DNA from: Scilla litardierei
Taxonomy: Eukaryota; Streptophyta; Magnoliopsida; Asparagales; Asparagaceae
Direction: 5' to 3'
Assembly (NCBI GenBank): GCA_030789695.1
Contig: CM061142.1
Span: 48,735,987 to 48,799,986, forward strand
DNA length: 64,000 nt
The position numbers and the translations under genes were made by a program. Positions within the stretch are counted from its first letter, which is position 1, and each line of letters begins with the position of its first letter. The notes beneath the pieces are model-generated. The model was given only the letters and a program-made list of their open reading frames with translations, did no database searches and was not told the origin of the DNA. Shown here piece after piece: positions 28,501 to 40,500 of the stretch.

Positions 28501-31500
28501 TTGTGTGCTAGTTATCAATCAAATCCTACGGTTTCACATCTTACGGCAGTAAAAAGAATACTAAGATATGTAAAATGCACATCTGATTTTGGATTATTTT
28601 ATTCTAAGACTAGCACATATGATTTATTGTCATATAGTGATGTTGATTTTGCTTGATGCAAATCAGACCGAAAAAGCACCAGCGACACTTGGCATGCTTG
28701 GTCTCTTGGTTCAACAAAACGCAAAACTCAATTTCGCTATCAACAACCGATGCAGAATATATCGCTGCGGGACTTGCGTGTACACAAATCTTATGGATGA
28801 AACAAATTATATCAGATTATGCATTAATGCTCCACATATCCAACTATGTGTAATAACAATAGTGCTGTTAATCAATCTAAAAATCTAGTTCATTATGCAA
28901 GAACTAAACACAGATATTCGTCACCACTTTTTGGATGATCATGTTCAAAAAGGAGACAATATATTAAACTTAATTTCCACTGAACACCAGATTGATGATA
29001 TCTTAACTAAGCCTTTAAAAGAACAAACATAAGACTTGGACAAGAATTAGGAATCATCAGCGAATCTGAAATTTAATATTTATTTGGTAAATTTATACAC
29101 GAATTTAAGAATAATTTTGTATATTGTTAATAGATTTTTATCAAATATTTTACATTTTTATTAGTCGACTAAGACATTCCTTTATTATTTTTCCTTCGTT
29201 GTGTCAAAAAGATTAGCCGACCAGAAAATTCTAGACGACTAATTTGCTGACTCAGTTTTTCTTTTTCCCAGCCGTACTTCAACCATTTATTTATTTTATT
29301 ATATAGGAGATTGATCACATGAGTTTGTACTTTGTAGGTACAAACCCAGCCGTACTTCAACCATTTATTTATTTTATTATATAGGAGATTGATCACATGA
29401 GTTTGTACTTTGTAGGTACAAAGTATGTTTTGATTTAATTCAATCTTTTGACTTGTCTTATCTAAGTTCAAATTGTTGTCTTTATCCTATAGAGCAGATG
29501 TATTATTCACAGGTGCACTATTCAGTCAGTTCACATGTCCTTTAGCAACTGTTCACGTGCCTTCCCCAGACAACTAGTTGACTAGACTAGTTGTCTAGAC
29601 CGTTCTAATCGACCAAAAAATTATTCCAAACGACAAATCGAATGCAGATTTCCCAGAAACCACCATTTCCAATCAGATTTTTCGAATTTGTCAAATTTTT
29701 CGGTTTTCAAACTCATCTGAGGAAGTTCAATGCAGTTCAATGCGGTTTTTAATACCGTTTTTGAACTTTTAAATTCAATTTTTCCTCTTGAATTTTCCTA
29801 TTTAAGGAGATGACTCTTCTTCTTTCTTTCTTCCCACATCAGAAAACCCCTCTCAACCTACTCTATGCAATCTTGTTTTTTGAAAACCCGGCCTTTCAAT
29901 GGCCTCTTCCAGTCATTTTTGCCACTCTAGGCCTCAAGCTTGCCGACCCATCTTGTTCACAACTCCTCAAGCCCGTGCCAAATTTGATGCCATGGTCGAT
30001 CTTGCATTCCACCCTAAGCGCTTCATCAATTACTGTGACATCGCTCAATTCAACATTTTCCACTTGTTTTCCATTGTTTCCTTATTGAAGATATGGAACT
30101 ACTCCAACAAAATTCCATATTATCCAAGCATAACAATGGTGTTTTATGCCAACCTCGAAGTGACCCATGACAAGGGCCGCTTCTTCCTCGACACTACCAT
30201 TAAGGGTGTCAAAATTCACCTTACCCATAAATCTCTCTCCGTTTCTCGGAATCCAACAATCAAGATCTCAATGTTAATATGGATGACTCTAACATCCTTA
30301 GTAAAATGAGTTCAGGCTTCTCCATCTGAATCTGAATAAGCGCGATCAAGCTTCATCGTAACCCAAGACTCATTCTTAAAATCTTCACTTACAACCTTCT
30401 TCCAAAATTCAGCTTTAACAATTATATAAGTGAGAGTTTGGGCAGATACATATACACGGTTTTGGGAGTGTTATCAACTGGGGATGTATATTACTCTCCG
30501 TTTTGGCCAAACCCATCCTACGTCATATCTATCTCCAATGCACGATCAACTTCATCCTCAAACACTTCAAAGTCGACTTAGAAAATGACCTTTCAGTTTT
30601 TAACTTAGTTGCCTTTGATAAAACGGTGCTATCCCGCATATATCTTCAACCACCGCCGGTCGAAGAAACTCAAGGTGAAGATACCGAAGGAGAACCAGGA
30701 ACGGATTCCTTACCTCCTCCACGACGTCACCGCAAAGTTTGTTAATCCCGACTCTCCACCGCACTCCACATTAGACATTGAAGACGCAAGTAAATTGTCT
30801 TCTTGAAGAGATCTCCGAACTTCGTACGGAGATGCATGATGGATTTACAGGGATACAAACTAACTTTAGCGATATAGACACTCGCTTTCAGCGGCAGGAG
30901 AAGACAATGGAACAACTTCTTGAAACCTAGGCTCAAATCCTAAGCCGCTTGGAATCTTGGTATTCTTATCCATCGTCTTCGTCGTACTATCTGATGTCGC
31001 CGCGGCGTCCGAGTTATTAGATGTTTCTGATTTTGATTTTCTGCTTTTCACTGTATTAGTCGACCACCAAAAATTATTAGTCGACTAACTGCTAGACTAT
31101 TTTTCAGTTTCTGTTTAGTGCGTTAGTGTGTTTTCTTTTTATGTTGGTTGTTTTTTCAGAATTATGCCAAATGTAGTTGCTTTCTTATGTAGTTTGATTC
31201 TTATCAAATCTTTTAATATTAAACAAGCCATATTATATTACTTCCAAAATGTTCACAATTATTGCTTGTTATGTACTTTCTGATCGACTAAATTTTTATT
31301 CTGGTCGACTAACAACGACTAATACCAAAATTCCGAAATCTGAACACCAAAAATTTGTGTTTCCCTCTTTTTGAGGATGTCAACGGATGATAACATGAGC
31401 TTATTAACATAACACATACACAAATGAATATCGCATGATACATAATACATGAGCATATTGCATAGAGACGTGCTATATACACCATGCAGTGTAAATCGGT

Positions 31501-34500
31501 TTTCGTGCAAATTCAAAAAAAAATTGACCAGCAATATTTCCATTGTTTGGTATCCGTTTTATGCATCGCTGGTACAGTTGAAAAGCTTATGAATAGTAGA
31601 ATCCTTTGATACCAATTTGGGACCTTTCTTTGGCGCTTTCGTGTAAAATTTTGACCTTTTGCTATATTTCCACAATATACTCTCAATGAAAACGCCAAAG
31701 AAATGCCACAAAATTGGTCTCAATGAACTTCACTCTTCATAAGCTTTCCAACTGTACCAACGACACGTAAAACAGACACCAAACGACGGAAATATTGCCT
31801 GTCAAAGTTTTTTTGAATTTGCACGAAAACCGATACACACCGCATGGTGTATACAGCACGTTTATATTGCATATTGCATAGGCATATTGTATATATATAT
31901 GTAAGAAAAATGAGTATCACATGATATGGGAGGCATCTCGTCATATGCAAGATACAAAAAGTTGGGTGGTACATGCCCACATTGGCTTGTACTTGTGGTA
32001 CCATCTCACTTTTTGTGCCTTGGTATATAAGAAGATGCATCCCATGTCATATGATACTTATTATTCTATATGTGTGTGTGTGTGTAAAGTGTTCCTAGGG
32101 TGACTCCTTAGATTAAATCTAAGGAGTCGCCCTTATTTTCCCTCATATCCCACATTTTTTGGATTTTATTTTTCATGGGGGTTGTTCACATCATGGATGG
32201 TCAACATACCAAAAATCAAGCAATTCCAATACTTTTAGAGCCCGTATCTATCCATTACAACTTCAACGGTATGAAAACGTGCTGAAAAACACATGAAGTT
32301 GCAAGGGGTAGATGGAGGCTCTAAAAGTATTGGAATGACTTGATTTTTGGTATGTTGACCATCCATGAGGTGAATAACAATCCCATGAAAAAAAATTCAG
32401 AAAAAAATGTAGGATATGTGGAAAATGGGGGCGACTCCTTAGATTTAATTAAGGAGTCACCCTAGGAACACTTTCAAAAATACTAAATATAGAATTAAGT
32501 ATGGAGCATATCTTTATGGGAGAGTAGTTTATCTTCTTATGCACTTTCAATTCTTTCTGTTTGTCATCATCAAAAATAGGGAGAATGTTAAAAAAATGAG
32601 ACTTGATAACATTTTCTTAAAAAATGAGACTTGATAACATTTTCTCTTTCCTATAAAGTCTTGATGATACAAACATATATATACTATTTGTGTATACTAA
32701 CTCTCTCCATGCAGATAACTATTTCAACATAATGGTGTAGCTCAATATTTTATCTTAACATCATGTTTCAAGGTAGATCAACTCAAGTCAAGTCCTGTTG
32801 CAAGAAGCTTAATGACACAATTTGTATTTTGCTGTAATGATGTAATAATGTTATAATTTTTCGTTTTTCTTCTTACACATACTTAGATTGTTAAAGCCAT
32901 GATGATGACATATCTTAGAAACCTAAGTTTTGTACAAAATTTCTAAGTCATATACCTTGTTGGTCGACTAACATTTCTTTCTAGTCGACTAACCCATATT
33001 ATGTAAAAACCCATTTTCTTGGTCATAGACATCTAAAAGATACTTTCAAGCTGACTGAACCATTTGCATAACTTTCAATTTTTTGTTCCTAGTCGACTAA
33101 CATTTTTTCCTAGTCGACTAAGAGTCAGTTTTCCAACAGATCTATATTTGACCTTCAGTTCTAGTCCTAGTCGACTAAAAGATTTTTCTAATCAACTAAA
33201 AGTCTGTTTACGTCTATATTTTTTATCGTTCTTAGTCCTAGTCGACTAATCAATTTACTATAGTCGACTACAGTAGCTATATTATTGACCATTTACAGTA
33301 GCTATATTATTGACCATTTACAGTAGCTAGTCGACCAATTATTTTTTCCAATCGACTAATGACAATTCAGTCAATTTTGCAACAAGCCATTTTCTGACCG
33401 TTTTCTGACAGTTTTTTACAGTTGTTTGGGCACCCCACTCCTATAAATATGACCCATACCCCAACCATTCTATAGACCTTTTGCTCTCTAAAATTTCAGA
33501 TTTTCTTACTCCTAAAAGAGAGTGATTTTCGACTTTCCTTCGAGGACAAAGTGCTGAAATTTTCTCCATTGGAAGTCGATCTGCACGAGTATTTCTAACA
33601 ATCTTTCAATCAAGAAACCTTGAAGAACTTCACACCTTCCTTATGATTCTCCAAAGCTTAAAATTGTTGCTTTTAAATATAACATTGACATGGATTATTA
33701 TGTAAGAGATTTTTTTTCCCCAACATGTCTCTTCTCAAGCTAGCCCAAAGTCAACAAAAAGAGTGTTAGTTTATGCCCAACACCTATCCGAAAACCGAAC
33801 CTAACAATGTCAACAAAGATACCTCCATCAACACCTAACTCTTCAATTGCCTCTTCCGATTTATCCTCGTCCAAAAGTTTGTCCTCTTGCTCCCTCATCT
33901 CATCCTACTCAAGAGATCAACCTTCCCTTAACACAAAAAAGTCCGAGTCACAGCATTTGACGACAATGTCCAAATGTTATTCCAATGATGAATTGAAATC
34001 TTATTCAGTAGAGTTCATGGCTAACAAATTTGCAAATGACTCATATTCTAAATCTGAACAATCAAATTCCACATTTGACAGGTCAAATTCTATGCGAAAA
34101 TCGTTACGATTCAACTTTGATGAATATTTGAGTGACACATTCCATGTAATCTGAATCGTCGAAGTCTAATTTTGATGAGTCTGAAACTACAAATGCTAAA
34201 GTCTCACTAGGAAGTAAAAAGAAAATCTATTTAGGTTTAAAAATCCGATGCAATTAGGTAATACTTGCAACGGGATAAAACAAGAAGGAAAAAAGATAGG
34301 ATCGATACAGGTCCAACCGACAAGGAAATTCCTTGGTTCCAGCCGCTCTGTACCCAAAAAGACGAGATTATAATTCTCGAAGGTATGCTGAAGTATTCTA
34401 GGCCTGTAAAATTAAGCACAACTGGCATAAAAAATTTACATGGCTTCATTAAGGACTTTTAGCCATGAGGTTACTTGTTATCAACTCTCGTCGAAACTAA

Positions 34501-37500
34501 CCAAGCTAAGGCAAGAATGTCTCTTCATCGCATGTGTTCCAGCCAAGAACCTCAATCCTCATAAAAAATCCTCATAAAAAAGATTTTGGAGTTTGGAAAA
34601 AAGGTTTGGGATGTCGTGAAAAACAATGAGAGAAGAGCGAGGCTAGAAGACTTAAAGAAAAGTTTCCATTACTTATGAATATTGTGATTAAGATGCAAAA
34701 TGGTATAGCATTGGAACGCCTTGAAAAGCTTAGCCCTATGAAGTTGGAGGCATTGGAGAAGAAAATAAAGAAACAAAAGATGGCAAAGAAAAAGCATGAT
34801 TTGCGTGTGAAACAGTTCAACCAAGATTATTGCAAGTTGATCACAAAGAATGTTCCGTAGTTGGAACATATGAGCTTTTTGGCTAGCAAGGTGACTTTTG
34901 TGTGGCCATTTTTTATGGCATCTGTTATATTCTCAAATATCATGTAGTTTGGAATATAGTTATTACTATTTGGATCAGTTCTAATGGAATCATTAATCTT
35001 GTTAGTATTTTTATAGTTTATCATTACTTGTCATAGATATACCTGCTTTAGTGATAAATATGTTAGGATTTTTTATTTTGTTTAGTTTGAGTACCTTTTT
35101 TATAAAAAATTATACATTAAACATATATCTTATTTTGTTCGAGATGTGTGATGGATATTATTTAAGGTGCAATAAAGGGAGAGAACTGTGCTTTATTCTA
35201 TAAGTCTAAGTATTTAAATATTTAGGAAAAATTAAGATCTATAAACATAAATCTAATGATAAATCATATCAGCGGTGTATTGAGAACATTAATATAAGTT
35301 TAACTTGTCATATACTCTACAAAGTGTATTATTAATTCATATCTTTTGAAATAAAAGCCAGTATGCCCTACTTCTATGTCGATATTAAAGAATATGATGG
35401 TTATCCAATATCCATCATTTGATTGTTGATTGTCTGCAATATTGCGAACAAATCACGGGAAAAATTAGGAAACTTAAACTGCAATATTCAAAATCCAATA
35501 TCCATCATTTAACAAGTACAAAAAATTGCATCAACTCACACATACTTGGAGCTTTTGATGTAGTCCCGTTTGTCAATCATCTTGTTTCTTAAATTCTTGT
35601 ACTCCTTGGGTCTTGATTGACTTTTCTTCATCATAAATGAGCTTCTAGTTATTGTCTTTGAGCTCCTCATTGAATCTTCTCCTTTTTTGATTGAGCTCTA
35701 TTTTCTTTAGCTTTTGTTTACTTGAATGAATTCTTCTTCTTGATGAAGAAAAATCTTTTTGGAGCTTTTGATGGAACTCTTCTACTTCTTGTCTTTGAGC
35801 TCCTCCTCCTTGACTCTTCTCCTTTTTGATTGAGCTCTATTTTCTTTAGCTTTTGTTTACTTGAATGAATTTCTTCTTCTTAATGAAGAAACGTCTTTCT
35901 GTGGCTTCCAAATTCTTTCTGATAAGTCCGTTTAAGTTTCCAAATTCATTTCATGGTTTATTCGCAATATTGCAGACAATCAACAATCAAATGATGGATA
36001 TTAGATAACCATCATATTCTTAAATATCGACATAGAATAATGGCATACTGGCTTTTATTTCAAAAGATAAGAATTAATAATACACTTCGTAGACTATATG
36101 ACAAGTTAAAACTATTTTAATATTCTCCATACACTGCTGATATGAATTATCATTAGATTTATGTTTACTCTAAATAATAGATCTTAAATTTTCCTAGATA
36201 TTTAGATCCCTAGCCTTATAAATAAAAACTCAGTTTTGTCCCTTCATTGCAACTTAAATAATATCCATTACACCCCTCGAACAAAATAAGGTATATGATT
36301 AATGTACAATTTTTTTATAAAAAAGTTGCACAAACTAAACAAAATTAACAAAAAACGACAAATGTATTTATCACTATAGCAGGTATAGCTATGAAAAGTA
36401 ATTATAAGTTATAAAAATACTAACAATATTTAAATCATAAAAATTGATTCCTTCATGTTACGAGATAGATACTATGATTCAATTAGAACAGATTCAAAAA
36501 CAATAACTACATTCCAAACCACAGGATATTTGAGAACCTAACGGATGCCATAAAATTAACCGCAAAAAATCACCATGCTAGCCAAAAAACTCAAATGTTC
36601 CAACTACGAAACATTCTTTTTGATCCACTTGCAATAATCTTTTGATTGAACTGTTTCACCCACAAATCATAATTCTTCTCTACCAACTTTTGTTTCATTA
36701 TTTTCTTCTCCAATGCCCCCAACTTCATAGGGCTAAGCTTTTCAAAGTGCTCCAATGTTCTGTCATTTTGCATCTTAATCACAGTATTCATAATTAATGG
36801 AAACTTTTCGTTAAGTCCACTAGCCTCGCTCTACTCTTATTGTTTTTCATGACATCCCAAACCTTTCCAAACTCCAAAAACTTTTTTCGTGCGAATAGAG
36901 GTTTTTGGCTGGAACACATGTGAGGAAGAGACACGCTTGCCTTAGCTTGGTTAGCTTCGACGAGAGTTGATAAGTGACCTCGTAGCTAAAAGAGTCCTTA
37001 ACAAAGCCATAGAAATTTTGTATGCCAGTTATGCTCAAATTTACAGGCCTAGAATACTTCAGCGTACCTTCGAGAATTATAATCTCCTCTTTTTTGGTAC
37101 AGAGATGCTGGAACCAAGGAATTTCCTTGTCGGTTGGACCCACATCAGTCATATCTTTTTCCTTCTTGTTGTACCTCGTTGCAAGTATTACCTCCATTGC
37201 CTCGGATTTTTAAACCTCAGTAGATTTCTTCTCTTTACTTCCTAGTGAGACTTCAACCTTAGTAGCTTCAAACTCATCAAAATCAGACTTCGACGATTCA
37301 AACTGCATGGAATATGTGTCACTCACATATTCATCAACATTGAATCTTAACAATTTTCGCACAGAATTGACTTGTCAAATGTGGAATTCGATTGTTCAGA
37401 TTTAGAATATGAATCACTTGCAAATTTGTTAGTCGTGAACTCTACTGAATCAGATTTCATTCCAGATTTGGAATAACATTTGGACATTGTCGTCAAATGT

Positions 37501-40500
37501 TATGACTTGGACTTTCTTGTGTTGGGGGAAAGTTGCTCTCTGGAATAGGATGAGATGGAATGGCAAGATGAAAAACTTTCGGATGAGGATAAATCGGAAA
37601 AGACGATTGGAGAGTTATGTGGAGATGGAAGTGCATTTGTTGTCATTGTTAGGTTCGGGGTTTCGGATAGGCATTGAGCATAAACATGCAAGAACCCCAC
37701 TAGCACTCTTTTTGTTGACTTTGGACTAGCTTGAGAAGATAGACATGTAAGGAAAAAATCTCTCAAAATAATCCATGTTCATGTTATATTTAAAAGCAAC
37801 AATTTAGCTCCTCCCCAGGAACTTAGTTCCTCCAAAAAATTTAGCTTTTACTAAACTATAGTTTCCTTCAGATTTAGCCTCCTCCAAAATTTAAAATTAA
37901 AAGTTAGTTACCACCAGAGAAATTCAGTCCCCCCATAATATTTTAGTTCCCCTAAAATTTAGTTCCTTCCAGATTTAGTTTCCCTTAAGATTTTAGAGTT
38001 TTCTTGTCAAACTTTTTGCAAACTCTTATCCCACCCATTGATTGCTCAAGATTCAATACCAACCACCTTTTTACCCACCCTTTTATCCTAGTCAACAACC
38101 CGGTTCAAAAACACCTCTCAATTGTATAATAGATAGTATTTAGATGTTCGGTCCACTTTAGATTTGAGCAGCCAGAGTTAACCAATCAAATTGATGATAC
38201 AAACCTAGTTCGCAACCATCTCTCTAGAAAAACTGAAACATATTGGTCTCTAAACAAGTTGCCAGCTAATAGGTAACCAGCCACCAAATGCCAATGCTAA
38301 AATAGCACCAACGGGCTGCTCAAAGTCGGGACCACTACGGGAACTACGCTTAACACAAGAACAAAAGGACGTAGTAATTATACTCGCTGACGGATCCCCA
38401 GAGTCTGCAGCAAAAGGTTTCATGATTTGATCCAAGATTTGATGCCATTGGGTTGCACCAGATGAGAAAAAAATGCAGTAGGTACAGCAATATAGCTATG
38501 CATGTGAAGCAAGTAGCTCTAATAATAATAAGCATTGAACCAATTGCTACCAAAAACACCATACTTCGACTCACCCCGAGCTGTTCCCTGATTCAATGCA
38601 TTCCCCAGAGAAAGAATTGTCTGCATGATCCTTTTCAATTTGACAGAATTTCTTATCTGAGAGACAAACATATTGAGTAATAAGATCAGTAATAGAGATA
38701 TCAACTAAGGCACCCAAAAAGGATTATCTTTTACCTCCCCAGCGGCAGAGTTGACAATGTTCAGATTACAACTCAAGTCAGCAACCTGCAAAAGAATATC
38801 CAGGGAGAGATGATGATATGTATAATGAGATGCAACGTAATAGGGGAAAAAGTCATTTATAGTACGCCTAACCTGGGACCGGAACTGAATCTTAAAAGAG
38901 AATACTCTCAGCTTTGACTCCACCCTTGGAAGTTTCATCAGCTCTAAAAAGTACTGTCAGATAAAATGTGAAATGATGTATGTCAATGACTTATTTAACA
39001 CAACTGATGGGTCATTCTTTTCCAATGCCAACATACATCATTTCAAGAACAAGTATCCAGAGAATTTCAGCATGGTTTTCTTCAAAGATACATAATTGTT
39101 ATTGCTAAACGACACACTTTCTCAAGAGATTACTTTACTTAAAAAGGCTCCCACTACATCATCTCTATCATCATGAAATCACAAGAAACCAACATCTTTT
39201 AATGCAAAAAAAGCTGGTCGCAAATTCAGGCAGGCATTGCCGACAAAGATGTAACAAGTTCTGCTTGCGGGCTAATTTGTTTCCTATACATGGAGCTATT
39301 GCAGCGCCAAATCGCCAAAATAAGTGTTCTAAATATTGGACCGATATCCAATATATCGACAACTATCACGGAAATTTTATTAGGCCGGTATGATATTCTC
39401 AATATTTTAGCGTTTTTCGGGTTTTAGGGAAAATATCGGCTATAACGGTTGTGGCACACGATATCAGTCGATATCTCGGTTCGAAATATCGGCAGATATT
39501 GGTCGAGTTTTAATTTTTGGGTTAGCGGGTTGGTCTGAATTGTGGATCCGGCCTGACCCGCACCCGTTTACATATATAAACAAGTCATTTGGTTTTTTTT
39601 TGGAAACCCCCCTACATTCCATCAGCTCGCCGCTCCTGTGCCTCTTCAGTTCACAGCTCAGACAATCGTCGCTGCTTTGTGCGAAAATCTCCCCTCTTCG
39701 ACGGAGTTCTGGGAGAAGCAACCGACGGAGCCGGGTCGCCATCGGTGAGGTTTTCTTTCTTCTGCAAATTTTAATTTTTTTTCTTTTTTTTCCGGTAACA
39801 AGTTTCAATCTTTAATTTTTTTAGGTCGTTTTTTAAGTATAATATTCACGGTCAGTCATCCTCGATCATCAACTCATCACTGCTCACGGTCACGATGATC
39901 CCTGCTCACGAGTCAAGCCTCATGATCATTAACTCATTGTCCCTCACGGTGAGTATCTCTACTTTTTTTTCAGTTTTTCAATGTCTTCATTCTTTTTCCA
40001 TTTTTGGATTTATTTTGATTATATCAATTTTTTAGTCTTCATTTTCCAATTTATCTTTAAATATATGGCCCACTTTCAATGCAAAATTATGCGTTCAGCT
40101 TGCTTTCGGGGGAGGGTTGCTTAGCAATTAGCGTGTTAAATCTTGCATATGCTTCATTTCTTTGTTGGCCATTGAAGGAAAGAAAGGTTGAAAAGAAACA
40201 CGTGAATTGACAGATAACTTGACACATTCCATAGACAAAGATATTCATTGCGCATGTATGATGCCCTTGTTCACTTGTAGTTTCTTATAAAGCGAACAAA
40301 AGGTTGAAAAGTAACACATAAATTGTGTGCATCAAAAAAATTGAAAAGATACGTGTCCATGTTCACTTGTAGTTGCTTATAGAGGGTTTACCTTCACTAT
40401 GTTTTTTTAAAATAAAGGAATTAGTTGGACCAACATGGATCATCATTTTCCCATGTATGATTGAGTTGGTGAGAATCATCATCACCCACTTATGAGAGCA

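Larger units (their letters stand above)
20603..33655 (+). mobile_element. Ty1/copia (Sirevirus-like) retrotransposon with nested gag-only element
   Basis: The 5' LTR (20603-21997) aligns with the truncated 3' LTR (32586-33655). The order on the plus strand is gag, protease, integrase, reverse transcriptase, RNase H, which is copia order. The RT is split by the element at 25185-28095 and resumes with VYIDDIIF at about 28160. After pol there are about 3.5 kb with an extra open region and three MITEs. Stops are frequent. Long LTRs and an extra ORF after pol suggest the Sirevirus lineage (inference). It lies antisense to the formin. Confidence 0.85.
33660..37805. mobile_element. 4.15 kb palindrome with two inverted gene copies (Pack-MULE-like)
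   Basis: The ends AAATTGTTGCTTTTAAATAT and its complement (to 37803) define two arms of about 1.8 kb that stay in register over long distances (summed coordinates 71465-71466 at both the outer ends and the 34853/36612 pair; small indels shift the inner ends). The spacer of about 470 bp holds a 139 bp direct repeat. Each arm carries a decayed copy of the same plant gene, facing inward. A Mutator-like element with long TIRs that captured a gene is the best fit; no transposase and no clear target duplication were seen. Confidence 0.75.

Noticed and set aside
33660..37805. Interpretation as a recent foldback assembly artefact (chimeric read)
   Set aside because: The two arms differ by many substitutions and indels and end at matching termini, unlike an exact inverted sequencing artefact.
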